Shown: positions 1 through 8,967 of the stretch, piece after piece
How positions within the stretch are numbered: the stretch's first letter is position 1
Layout of the letters: every line of letters begins with the position of its first letter
Assembly: GCA_030539275.1 (NCBI GenBank)
Contig: JAUNSK010000024.1
Span: forward strand, 1-61,457
DNA length: 61,457 bases
Source of the DNA: Oscillospiraceae bacterium
Lineage (GTDB): Bacteria; Bacillota; Clostridia; Oscillospirales; Ruminococcaceae
Reading direction: 5' to 3'
Notes under the pieces: generated by a model
Told to the model about the DNA's origin: nothing
The model's input: only the letters and a program-made list of their open reading frames with translations
Databases searched by the model: none
Program-made: the position numbers and the translations under genes

Positions 1-363
1 TGTAGATTCACCCGCAGCTCTTTCCACTAAAGAAAATGCAATTAAAGTTTTATTTCTAATAGCCTCTAGTATTAAATCATATAGATGTTCTATCTCTTTA
101 TTATTAAAACTCTCTTGTAATTTTTGTATTACTACTTCTGCATTACTTAACCCATCAACGTCTATTACTTCAGATTCAAAGTCATCAATAATCACATCAC
201 ATGCTTCATTTAATTGCTGGAATACTCCATTATTATATAGCATATTAAATTCACTCTCTTTCAATTTCCACTCAACCATTTCTTCTGATCTTTCTTCTCC
301 TAAATCATAAGCTTCCATTGCTTTTTTATTTTTGGGAACTGAAATATATCTTTGTCTATCCAT
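1..363 (-). CDS. Immunity-like protein of the orphan Rhs cassette (partial, runs off left edge)
   Basis: An open frame begins at an ATG at 363 (MDRQRYISVPKNKK...) and stays open for 121 codons to the window edge, so the C-terminus is missing. The start has a good ribosome binding site, AGAGGAG, that overlaps the stop codon of the upstream toxin frame; the gap between the two genes is 13 bases. The protein is acidic, predicted helical, and has no signal peptide or membrane segment, as expected of a cytoplasmic immunity protein. I do not recognise a family. The immunity role is inferred from position: Rhs/CdiA-type toxin tips are normally followed directly by their own immunity gene, and the intact Rhs gene nearby has the same arrangement with an unrelated small protein. 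Confidence 0.7.
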   Translation of the reverse strand, partial: MDRQRYISVPKNKKAMEAYDLGEERSEEMVEWKLKESEFNMLYNNGVFQQLNEACDVIIDDFESEVIDVDGLSNAEVVIQKLQESFNNKEIEHLYDLILEAIRNKTLIAFSLVERAAGEST

Positions 364-376
364 TTAATTGCTCCTC

Positions 377-1057
377 TTAATCAATATTATTAAAATGTGT
401 AACCCATTCATATTCTGCTTTACTTCTACCAATTTGTTTACCATTTTGAACTTTATTACTCATATCTTTACCATCTAAACCAAGATACCTTCGTTTTCCA
501 ACCTTATTAGTATCCTCTATTCTAAAGTAATTACCTTTAGTATCATGTACAATTTGAATTCCTGTCTTAGAATCTGTATAAATTGTTTTTCCACTTGCAG
601 TTGTTGTAGGTATTGAATTGGGTGCATATTCTTTTATTACATCATTTAAACTTGCATTTCTCCAGTTTTTTGAATACTCTGCAGCTCTTGCTGCTCCATC
701 TCTTACTACTTTAGGGTTACTTACCCCCTTAACAACCCCGCCAATCTCATCTGACTCCCTGAGAACATTCTCCGCCAGTTCACTGCCATACTTTACACTT
801 ACTTCTGCTATGTCATCTGCGTGTTTTGCAGGTGTAGATACTATTCCTGCTGCGTCAAATACATTATGTACCTTTTCTCTTTTTTCTTTTTCTAGCTCTG
901 CTTGTTTCTGGGCTTTGACCTCTGGACTCATTCCGCTCGGATCTGTATATTTTACAGGGTTTCCTTTACAGTAAGTATATCTGTTAAGTGACTGTGTATC
1001 ACTTACATTACCGGTTAATACATCTGCCATGTATTTATTTTCTGGAATATTTATCAT
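377..1057 (-). CDS. Orphan Rhs C-terminal tip with alternative toxin domain
   Basis: This 226-residue frame carries only the end of an Rhs protein. From ADVLTG at about residue 11 to GVSN at about 113 it is almost identical to residues around 2117-2257 of the large Rhs protein at 1768-8883, including the conserved TDPSG motif. It lacks 38 residues of the hydrophobic pretoxin segment. Beyond that the sequence is unrelated: a roughly 110-residue toxin domain with SKTGIQIVHDTKGNYFRIED and ending THFNNID. From memory this resembles C-terminal toxin tips of Gram-positive polymorphic toxins, but I cannot name the activity. There is no signal peptide, shell or YD repeat, so it cannot be delivered by itself. 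The ATG at 1057 overlaps a predicted -10 box; Met10 at 1030 is an alternative start. It is best read as a displaced or reserve toxin cassette, expressed with the immunity gene that follows it. Confidence 0.75.
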   Translation of the reverse strand: MINIPENKYMADVLTGNVSDTQSLNRYTYCKGNPVKYTDPSGMSPEVKAQKQAELEKEKREKVHNVFDAAGIVSTPAKHADDIAEVSVKYGSELAENVLRESDEIGGVVKGVSNPKVVRDGAARAAEYSKNWRNASLNDVIKEYAPNSIPTTTASGKTIYTDSKTGIQIVHDTKGNYFRIEDTNKVGKRRYLGLDGKDMSNKVQNGKQIGRSKAEYEWVTHFNNID

Positions 1058-1084
1058 TATATCATGTACGGAAAAGTTCTACAA
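1056..1084 (-). promoter_or_regulatory. Predicted sigma-A promoter for the orphan toxin/immunity cassette
   Basis: On the minus strand, TTGTAG (1084-1079) and TATAAT (1061-1056) are separated by 17 bases. The predicted start of transcription is about 1049, inside the annotated frame. Translation would then begin at Met10 (1030), or the message may serve mainly the immunity gene. The promoter lies just outside the point where similarity to the large Rhs gene stops (1027/1028). Confidence 0.5.
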
Positions 1085-1366
1085 GAAGAATTAACAGATA
1101 TATAGCCAAAAAACATGTACAATTTCTCTTCATAAAAAAAGAACAGCAGATTTCGTTCCACTTTTGAATACAAAAAAATTATGAAATAAGTTCCTACTTA
1201 ATACTGTGTTGTCCAGATCCGTAATAATATTTCTGGCTTTTTATTGATTTTAAGTTATCATACAGTTTAGTGTATAAGAAAAAAATAATAAGGCAGCGGT
1301 GTTACAAAACTCCTTGTCCAGAACAATTAAAATCAATTACACAGTTAGTTTATCTGAACAAGATCC
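1085..1366. other. AT-rich spacer between the two Rhs cassettes, no gene seen
   Basis: Together with the flanking hairpin this is the gap between the immunity gene of the large Rhs protein and the orphan tip. I see no coding frame with a ribosome binding site and no transposase remnant or recognisable Rhs sequence. The only structured elements are the promoter on its left and the AT-rich hairpin on its right. Confidence 0.5.
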
Positions 1367-1392
1367 CTAAATATTATTAATTTAATATTTAG
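1367..1392 (-). terminator. AT-rich hairpin after the Rhs immunity gene
   Basis: Perfect 10-base arms CTAAATATTA and TAATATTTAG around a 6-base loop lie 16 bases past the immunity gene stop. The stem is weak (all A/T but two pairs) and lacks a clear U tract, so the terminator call is tentative. Confidence 0.35.
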
Positions 1393-1408
1393 TATACTAC
1401 CTTTATAT

Positions 1409-1756
1409 TTAAATACGCTGTAAATATGTCCTTATATCTATAATACTTCCTCTATCATCATCTACTAATAAGTTTGTACAATTTACTAACGCTTTTAGAA
1501 GTATCTTTAATGCATCTATTGTTGAATATTCTATAGATATAAATTTTGGTTCTTTTATCTTAATATTATTCAATTCTTCTTGTTCATAATCTAATGCGAT
1601 ATCATTACTATAATCTAAATATAATCTACCACTTTTTAACTCGATCCCTAAGGAGTTTTCGAATATCTTACTACAATTAATACAACCATCAAGTTCTAAC
1701 TGTTTAATTTTACACAATTCTAAAGAATCATCACCTATAAGAATTATTGATTTCAT
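1409..1756 (-). CDS. Probable immunity protein for the large Rhs toxin
   Basis: This small protein of 115 residues (MKSIILIGDD...) follows the Rhs gene directly. I chose the ATG at 1756 over the in-frame GTG at 1765 because the ribosome binding site AGAGGTG (1769-1763) would otherwise be inside the coding sequence; that site overlaps the Rhs stop codon, giving translational coupling. The protein is acidic, cytoplasmic and of mixed alpha/beta type, with no recognised family. Its role is inferred from the usual toxin-then-immunity order and from the identical layout in the orphan cassette downstream. It shows no similarity to the orphan's immunity-like protein, as expected if each protects against a different toxin domain. 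Confidence 0.65.
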   Translation of the reverse strand: MKSIILIGDDSLELCKIKQLELDGCINCSKIFENSLGIELKSGRLYLDYSNDIALDYEQEELNNIKIKEPKFISIEYSTIDALKILLKALVNCTNLLVDDDRGSIIDIRTYLQRI

Positions 1757-1767
1757 TGATAACACCT

Positions 1768-4700
1768 CTATTTTAAATTCTTCAAATACTCAATTAATTC
1801 TGATTCAGATCTAAATACATTAAAACCTTTTGCGTTTGCTCCTTTTACAATACTTCCTTTAATATCTGGTCCATATCCTATTACAGTTTTATTTGTAATC
1901 TTAGCAGTACGTTCTAATTGAGAAACCATACCCTTTCCACCTCCTTTTTTAACTTGTAATACTGCATTATCTAATTCTATATCCAAATCAGTTTTAATTA
2001 ATCCATCATCACCTATAATAATTTTATTAACACCTACTACTCTTCCTGATAAATTAGCCTCAATATTAGTTGCTAAATCTCCTACTAATGGATCATTTGA
2101 TGTAAATACTTTACGATTACTTACCCCCTCAACAACCCCGCCAATCTCATCTGACTCCCTGAGCACATTCTCTGCCAGTTCACTGCCATACTTTACACTT
2201 ACTTCTGCTATGTCATCTGCGTGTTTTGCAGGTGTTGATATTATTCCTGCTACAGGCAAAAATGCCATTGCAGTCAGTCCTACTCCTTCTCCGTCTCCCT
2301 CTGCCCAGTATATCAGTCCGTTTGTTGCATCAAAGATCCCTCCGATAAACGGAAGCATTCCTGCTGCGTCAAATACATTATGTACCTTTTCTCTTTTTTC
2401 TTTTTCTAGCTCTGCTTGTTTCTGGGCTTTGACCTCTGGACTCATTCCGCTCGGATCTGTATATTTTACAGGGTTTCCTTTACAGTATGTATACCTGTTA
2501 AGAGACTGTGTATCACTCACATTACCGGTTAATACATCTGCACTGATAAATCTCATCAGGTCTGTACTGTAATAGCGGCTTCCCATATATATCAGATCAT
2601 TGCTGTCTGTAATAACTGAGTACTTTCCGTTGTACTTGAACGGTGTTTCACTTTCTCCCTGGTAATGCTCTGTTTTTCCATATACATCATATCTGTATCT
2701 GTCTGTTGTTTTTCCTGTTTCATCTGTCAGTAATGCTGTATTTCCCTGATAGTCGTAATGATAGTACCTGCTGTTTTCTGATGTTGCTTCACTTATCAGT
2801 TCTCTGCCATAAACATATATCGTTGTCTTACCGTCTGTTGTACTCTCAAGTATTCGCGGTACAGCTGATGTTGTATCATACAGATATGTTGTTGTCTTGT
2901 TCTTATCCTGTGTTTTTATTCTGTTTGATTCTATATCATAAGTATACTTCATATCTGCACAGGATGTCAAATTATTGAATGCATCATACTCTAGTACAGC
3001 TGTTTCTCCGTTTAACGGCATGGAGATTATATTGCCGTCATCATCGTACTTTATGAAGTTTGGAAAATAAAACGGCAGTATTCCGAGACTCATCGAATAT
3101 GCGCTGTTATTTGCCGCTGTCTGATTGTTGTCTGTATAATTTGTAAGCTGATTGTTTATTCCATATCTGAATGTCTTTGATACAGCAGTACTTGCTGTCT
3201 GACCATCCACATTGATTACTTTGTTTTCTGCTGTTATATTTCCTTTTGAATCATATCCGAAGTATTCTTTGGTGGTTGTTCCCTGATCATATCTGCACAG
3301 ACGGATTATCATATCTCCTGGCATCAGGTATCCGGTCTCTGTCATTGTTCTGAATAACTTCAGCTTTGTATTAAACAGATACTGAGAATCGGATTCTGTC
3401 AGATCAGTTATTCTTCCCAGCTTATCGTAATTATAGTTATATGTTTTATTATCATTAAATGATTCTACTGTTTTCAGATCAGAATTTTTATCATATGTGT
3501 ATGAATAAGCATTTAGACGATCTCCGTCTGCGTTCAGATCAGTTATCTGCTGTACGTTGCCTGCATTATCGTAGAAATTGTACTGCTCTGATCCATCAGG
3601 ACGTTTGATATTTTTCAGTTCACCGAGTGAATTATACTTATATTCAGTGTTATTTCCTTTCCAGTCTGTCACATCGGTAAGCTGATTCGCTTCGTTATAT
3701 TTGTATTCAACAAATATTTTTTCTGCTCCTTCATCCGGATAATCTATTCTTGATAAATTATTTTCAAGATCGTATGTATATGTGATCATTTTTCCAAATG
3801 TATCAGTATACGTCTTCACTCTGTTAAGCTCATCATATGTTCTGGTTATTTTCCCGGTACTGTTCTCAGCTGTCAGAACATTACCGCAGCTGTCATATGT
3901 ATATGTGCCTGCGTCTTTTTCAGTTGAGTCCTCATTATATTGTACATATCCTGTTACTCTTCCGGCTTTGTCATATGTGTAAGTTGTATTCTGATTTCTT
4001 GCGTTAATCATCTGTGTACATAGATTTAATGAATTATAACCGTAAGTTACATTTTTATTGCTTGTTGTTTGTTTATAAATGATATTTCCAGATTTATCAT
4101 ACTGATAAAGTGGCTGTGAGCTATTGCTGTCAGACAATGATATAATTCTGCCTGATTCATCATATGAAGCATATGAATTATTATTCAGTGCATCTGTTGA
4201 TTTAACAAGATTGCCTGTCTTATCGTAATCGTATAAAGTTTGATTTTCCATAGGATCAGTTATACTGATCAATCTTCCTGACTTATCATAATTAAATGTG
4301 GTACTGGATTTTAACGCATCTGTTGTTGATATCAGGTTATCTGCATTATCGTACTTGTTTTCTGTAACTATAACATTTTCATTATTGACCAGTGACAGAA
4401 TATTATTCCTGATATCATATTCTGATGTACTGGTTCTTCCAAGAGGATCTGTAACACTTATCAGACGTCCCTGATAATCGTAATTAAATCTTGTTGTGTT
4501 TCCATTGCAGGAAGTCTGTGAAATCATTCTGCCATTTGCATCATAATCATATTCAATTGATTTATTTTCTTTGAGCATAAGTGCATTTGCCTGTGTTTTC
4601 AGATTTGAGCACTTATCATATGTATACTCAGTTCTGTTTAAATTTGCATCTGTATAAGCAGTTTTATTGCCGAAACTGTCATATTCAAACTTTTGTGTAT

Positions 4701-7700
4701 TACCCTCCCCGTCAGTTATTGAAATAAGATCACCATAATCATTATAACTGTATGTTTCCTGAGTTTGTTCATCTTTACCCTTTGCATATATTATTTCAAC
4801 CAGCTGATTCTTTTCGTTATACTCATATTCCGTAAGAGTATCATATGAATCTTTCTGCCACAGGATATTTCCATATCCATCGTATTTTGCTTTGGTCTGA
4901 CGAATGATTTCATATTCACCGCTGTCATCGTTTCTTTTCTTAAAAGTAGTAACTTTAGTGTTTTCTTTACTGTCATACTGATATTCTGTAACATTTGACA
5001 GTTCATCAGTTTCCCTGATCACTCTGCCGCCGTCATCATACTCTATCTGCTTTGATCCGCCCTCAGCATCAGTTACACTGATAAGTCTGTCCTCAGCATC
5101 ATACTCATACTTTGTTTCATTTTTATTTCCGTCTGTCGATGAAACAAGCTTTCCATTGCCGTTATATGTATTTTTAAAAATAGTACCTTTGCTGTCAGAT
5201 TCAGATAATTCCATACCTCTGCAGTTATATGAGTGAGAGATCTCATAGCTCTCGTCCTCACTGGTATGCATAACCTCTGAATCAATATTACCGTTATTAT
5301 CGTATGTTATCTCTCTCGTAATATGATCAAGTGAATCGGTTACTGATTCTACCAATCCTGATTGGTTATGTTTTGTTATCACGGTATTATCATAGGGGTC
5401 AGATGATTTTGTCAGTAATCCGTTTTTATATGAGTATGAATAATTTCTTTCTTCATTATCAGGACTTATAATAATTTTTTGAGTCAGCAGTCCATCTGTA
5501 TATATATACTTTGTAACATTTCCTCTCTCATCAGTTTTCTCAGTTATAAGGTTATTGCTGTACACATATTTCTCATGTGAATATTCCTGATTATTTTTAT
5601 CTATAAATATTTTATCAGTTATATTCCCTGAATTGTCATAGGCATACTCAGTAATCAGGTTGTTTTTATCCTGTTTTGATAAAAGATTATGCAGGCTGTC
5701 ATACGTCATCGTTTCAGTATATCCTGCAGCATCAATAATCTTTATCAGATCAAGTGAATCATTATCGTAAATGTATTTTGTTTCATCACCATTCTGATCC
5801 TTGTAAACTACAAGCTGTCTGTTATAATCAAATGTACTTGTTGTTTCTTTTTTATTTCTGTCTGTAACAGTAACTACAAACTGATACTTGTCAGGTTGTC
5901 CGTTATCTGACTCAGGATAATCAAATTTGTAGTCAAATTCTGAAACATTTCCAAGTGCATCGGTCTGAGATTTTATACGTCCGTATTTTGTTTTAACAGC
6001 AATGTTATAAATAACATTTGCATTATGCCTGTCCTCATCACTCATCACTGTGTTAAGACCTAATTCATCACTCAGACCCGCAAAATATTCATCATCGTAA
6101 TATGTATCAGTAAAATATCTCACGTCGTCTGAGTCAGTACCTGTCAGTACCCTGCCTGATGAATCATATGTATAAGTTACGCTTGATCCGTTAAAATCTG
6201 TTATATTTGTCAGGTTATTATCGTGATATTCAAAACTTACAGTTCCCTGTTTATCATCACTGTATACTTTTGTGATTTTTCCGTTTTCCTTAAGTGCTTT
6301 GATCTGCTTTCCCGAATAATCTTCTGTGATTATCAGCTCGCTGTCAGAATCCTGAACACTGACTGTCATTCCTTCTTTATTTTTATGTTCTGTCAGTTTT
6401 CCGTTCTTATTAAAATAATACCATTCTTTATTGTTGCAGTTAAGTTCCCATGTTCCGTCTTTGTTTTCTTTCAGAATGTATCCCTGACATGTATTGCTGT
6501 CTGGAATATAAGTGTCAGAATCCTGTTGTATATATTCTATACAGCAGGAAGGCGTTTCATATAGATTTACTATATTTATATCAGCCATTTCATTCGCTGC
6601 ATCAGAAACGTTCTCATCATTTAATTCATACGGAATAATATCGCTGCGTTTAATTACTTTCTTCTCAATACGCTTTTCATAATTATGATGCCAGCCTCTG
6701 CCGACTTCACTGTCAGAATTATCAGACGATGAATATGATACTGTAAAGTCAATATTCTGAGCACCGCTGAGAGACAATGCTGTATAATCTATTGTATGTG
6801 AACCAGATGACAGATCAACAGGATCACCATAAATGTTGCCAAAAACCAACTGTTCCATCATAGGAGCCAGTTTCTCTGAAACTTCAAATTCCGTTTTAAC
6901 GCTGTTGTTAAGATAACTTACACCGTAGTCCAGACCTGAAACTGCAACTTTGTCAACCAGAAATGTTCCATTTTCTTTTGCTGCATTTTCTTCTTCTGTA
7001 GACGGAACATAAAACTGGTCAAATGCCCACTTTGTCGGCATTACAAACCCCATATTACCGCTCCATCCGGTAGATGCATCCGCTACATAGCAGGATTCTG
7101 CATATCCTGCATCATAAACCTGGCTGCAGACATTCCGGCTTCCATATACACCGACTTTATACAGAAATCCATAACAACTCATCTGCTTTTTTAACTCACC
7201 GAAATAATTAATTATACTTTCTTTTATCTGATCATCAGTCGGATCAAAATCAATTGCAAAATAAAGCACAGAACCTTTCGGAATACCTATATTCATGGCA
7301 GCCTTAATTGAATCTACAGCATCTGTTCTGGCTTTTTCAATATACTTTTCATCTTTAAATCCATCTATATCAATGCAATTAAACCCCTCATATATGGGGA
7401 TAATTTTCATTCCGGCATCTATTATATTCTTAGCTTCTGTTTCTAACAGTCTCTTAACTTCAAATCTTTCGTCTACTACATACCTGCCTATATACTGATA
7501 ACCACTTTCCTTAAGAAACTGAATATCAGACTTTGACAACTGTCTGCTTGTATCACATCCAAAAGAACTTCGGTTCGTATCACCACATGACATAAACAAA
7601 GATTTTATGGTTTCTTTATGTATTATTCCATCGCTGTCATTGGGCAGCTTCATAAATTTTTTAAAAGAATCTGCAGCCTGAGCAGTAAAATTGTTGTATG

Positions 7701-8883
7701 ACTGGTCAATAGATATTTTTTTGCATCCGTAAACATATAACTGGTACTCAATAAGTTTCAGTAATTTCTGTTCTGTTTCCTGCGATCCGTACCCTATACT
7801 TATTTCAGGAGTATATCCGTATGTCGATGGTCCGAAATTTCCGTTGGGTTCTATTCCATCCGGGAGAACAAGTGACTGATAAAAATATAATGCACGATCG
7901 CTGGTTTCTCTTCCATATATTCCGTCACAAGGACCTATTCCCATAGTTTGTCCTGAATAAGTCTTATCAAAAAGTTCCTTGTTGAGCAGGAGCTGAAGTT
8001 CCCTGACTTTTTTGTCTGATTTTTCGTAATTTGCTGAATATGAATCAGTATTAAGAGCTGCCTTGAAAATTACTGAATTTATTGAAACGCGAGAGCCTAT
8101 ACCGGCATCATCCAACATTTCACCTAAGCCTTTTACTTCTCCCTTATCTGATAATTCACCTGTTGCATATGAAAGGTTACCTCCGCCATAATCCAGTGAA
8201 TCGTAACCTTTGCAGGCAAGTCCGTACTGAAGAATTCTTATAACATCAGGATGACTTTTTGCAAGTCCTGACAGACCGCCGCAGTTACTGATCATTGTAT
8301 CCAGAGCTTTGCTTGTTGCAGGACCAAAAGAACCAAAATAATTGCTGCCATCATCGAACATATCATATAGTGACAGATATGCCCCACTGCTCTTTTCATC
8401 CTGACTTACACTATCCGAATAGTTTATAAGTTCAACCTGTAATGCGCACCTAAGTGACCACATAGTATCATATCTTGATTGTCCGTCAACTACACTCAGA
8501 TCATAAGATGGAAAATTGTATGCCCCCAGATCGTAGGAGCGGTAATACTGATTGGAAGCAGTTCTGAGATTAATAAAATGAATAAGATTCGGAATATCTG
8601 TAAGCTGCTCAGGAGCAGCGGTAATACAGTATTTATAGTTAAACCAGTGCTGAGCACTCCATACATAGCCATCATGGCCAGTATCCCCCTGCCTGCCTAA
8701 CTGTTCCATTAAATCTACATAATCTCTGAATTCACCCAGTTCTTCATCGGATGTAAGAGCATAGCATGTGTCAATAACCTGGACACACATCAGTTTCATT
8801 GCCTGGGGCGGCAAAAAGCTTACTGTCGTAATCATCGCCGTAACCATAGCTAGTATCATTTGTATTTTCTTCTTGATATTCAT
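1768..8883 (-). CDS. Giant secreted Rhs/YD-repeat polymorphic toxin with peptidoglycan-binding and DUF1906 domains
   Basis: The product has 2371 residues. Order of parts: signal peptide (about 1-42, ending around TCYA); an N-terminal region with a peptidoglycan-binding-like stretch near 205-280; two more PG_binding_1-like repeats near 288-355 and 365-430; a DUF1906 (Rv2525c-like glycoside hydrolase-like) domain near 440-625 starting GCDTSRQLS; a DUF6531-type Rhs opening near 681-738 (GDPVDLSSGSH...RGWHHNYE); dozens of YD repeats from about 870 to 2060; the conserved core ending YMGSRYYSTDLMRF; TDPSG near 2143; a hydrophobic pretoxin segment near 2165-2215; and a toxin of about 112 residues. 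The toxin reads KTDLDIELDNAVLQVKKGGG, which fits a PD-(D/E)XK-like nuclease variant. The inferred role is a wall-anchored, contact-dependent toxin like Bacillus WapA, with a muralytic-type front end replacing WapA's binding modules. Ribosome binding site GAGAGG precedes the ATG. The immunity gene follows. Confidence 0.88.
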   Translation of the reverse strand: MNIKKKIQMILAMVTAMITTVSFLPPQAMKLMCVQVIDTCYALTSDEELGEFRDYVDLMEQLGRQGDTGHDGYVWSAQHWFNYKYCITAAPEQLTDIPNLIHFINLRTASNQYYRSYDLGAYNFPSYDLSVVDGQSRYDTMWSLRCALQVELINYSDSVSQDEKSSGAYLSLYDMFDDGSNYFGSFGPATSKALDTMISNCGGLSGLAKSHPDVIRILQYGLACKGYDSLDYGGGNLSYATGELSDKGEVKGLGEMLDDAGIGSRVSINSVIFKAALNTDSYSANYEKSDKKVRELQLLLNKELFDKTYSGQTMGIGPCDGIYGRETSDRALYFYQSLVLPDGIEPNGNFGPSTYGYTPEISIGYGSQETEQKLLKLIEYQLYVYGCKKISIDQSYNNFTAQAADSFKKFMKLPNDSDGIIHKETIKSLFMSCGDTNRSSFGCDTSRQLSKSDIQFLKESGYQYIGRYVVDERFEVKRLLETEAKNIIDAGMKIIPIYEGFNCIDIDGFKDEKYIEKARTDAVDSIKAAMNIGIPKGSVLYFAIDFDPTDDQIKESIINYFGELKKQMSCYGFLYKVGVYGSRNVCSQVYDAGYAESCYVADASTGWSGNMGFVMPTKWAFDQFYVPSTEEENAAKENGTFLVDKVAVSGLDYGVSYLNNSVKTEFEVSEKLAPMMEQLVFGNIYGDPVDLSSGSHTIDYTALSLSGAQNIDFTVSYSSSDNSDSEVGRGWHHNYEKRIEKKVIKRSDIIPYELNDENVSDAANEMADINIVNLYETPSCCIEYIQQDSDTYIPDSNTCQGYILKENKDGTWELNCNNKEWYYFNKNGKLTEHKNKEGMTVSVQDSDSELIITEDYSGKQIKALKENGKITKVYSDDKQGTVSFEYHDNNLTNITDFNGSSVTYTYDSSGRVLTGTDSDDVRYFTDTYYDDEYFAGLSDELGLNTVMSDEDRHNANVIYNIAVKTKYGRIKSQTDALGNVSEFDYKFDYPESDNGQPDKYQFVVTVTDRNKKETTSTFDYNRQLVVYKDQNGDETKYIYDNDSLDLIKIIDAAGYTETMTYDSLHNLLSKQDKNNLITEYAYDNSGNITDKIFIDKNNQEYSHEKYVYSNNLITEKTDERGNVTKYIYTDGLLTQKIIISPDNEERNYSYSYKNGLLTKSSDPYDNTVITKHNQSGLVESVTDSLDHITREITYDNNGNIDSEVMHTSEDESYEISHSYNCRGMELSESDSKGTIFKNTYNGNGKLVSSTDGNKNETKYEYDAEDRLISVTDAEGGSKQIEYDDGGRVIRETDELSNVTEYQYDSKENTKVTTFKKRNDDSGEYEIIRQTKAKYDGYGNILWQKDSYDTLTEYEYNEKNQLVEIIYAKGKDEQTQETYSYNDYGDLISITDGEGNTQKFEYDSFGNKTAYTDANLNRTEYTYDKCSNLKTQANALMLKENKSIEYDYDANGRMISQTSCNGNTTRFNYDYQGRLISVTDPLGRTSTSEYDIRNNILSLVNNENVIVTENKYDNADNLISTTDALKSSTTFNYDKSGRLISITDPMENQTLYDYDKTGNLVKSTDALNNNSYASYDESGRIISLSDSNSSQPLYQYDKSGNIIYKQTTSNKNVTYGYNSLNLCTQMINARNQNTTYTYDKAGRVTGYVQYNEDSTEKDAGTYTYDSCGNVLTAENSTGKITRTYDELNRVKTYTDTFGKMITYTYDLENNLSRIDYPDEGAEKIFVEYKYNEANQLTDVTDWKGNNTEYKYNSLGELKNIKRPDGSEQYNFYDNAGNVQQITDLNADGDRLNAYSYTYDKNSDLKTVESFNDNKTYNYNYDKLGRITDLTESDSQYLFNTKLKLFRTMTETGYLMPGDMIIRLCRYDQGTTTKEYFGYDSKGNITAENKVINVDGQTASTAVSKTFRYGINNQLTNYTDNNQTAANNSAYSMSLGILPFYFPNFIKYDDDGNIISMPLNGETAVLEYDAFNNLTSCADMKYTYDIESNRIKTQDKNKTTTYLYDTTSAVPRILESTTDGKTTIYVYGRELISEATSENSRYYHYDYQGNTALLTDETGKTTDRYRYDVYGKTEHYQGESETPFKYNGKYSVITDSNDLIYMGSRYYSTDLMRFISADVLTGNVSDTQSLNRYTYCKGNPVKYTDPSGMSPEVKAQKQAELEKEKREKVHNVFDAAGMLPFIGGIFDATNGLIYWAEGDGEGVGLTAMAFLPVAGIISTPAKHADDIAEVSVKYGSELAENVLRESDEIGGVVEGVSNRKVFTSNDPLVGDLATNIEANLSGRVVGVNKIIIGDDGLIKTDLDIELDNAVLQVKKGGGKGMVSQLERTAKITNKTVIGYGPDIKGSIVKGANAKGFNVFRSESELIEYLKNLK

Positions 8884-8921
8884 TTTTATTTCCTCTCATT
8901 ATCTGTATATAAATTATCTAA

Positions 8922-8950
8922 ATTATAACACTATTATATAAATATTTCAA
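8922..8950 (-). promoter_or_regulatory. Promoter of the large Rhs gene
   Basis: TTGAAA (8950-8945) and TATAAT (8927-8922) have a 17-base spacer and read toward the Rhs start at 8883. It is back to back with the promoter of the divergent dockerin gene; the two -35 boxes are only 17 bases apart. Confidence 0.7.
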
Positions 8951-8967
8951 TCTTTTTACATAATAAC

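Noticed and set aside
1058-1408. Possible insertion-sequence remnant between the Rhs cassettes
   Set aside because: No terminal inverted repeats, target duplication or transposase-like translation could be found; only AT-rich spacer.
618-2572. Two similar plus-strand frames opposite the Rhs tips (618-974 and 2210-2572)
   Set aside because: They resemble each other only because the DNA beneath is duplicated. Neither has a ribosome binding site, and the minus-strand frames carry clear Rhs motifs.
2700-6250. Many short repeated motifs that could be taken for a repeat array
   Set aside because: They are diverged codons of YD repeats (YTYD, NYDK, G-x-L/I), not identical DNA repeats with spacers, so this is not a CRISPR array or satellite.
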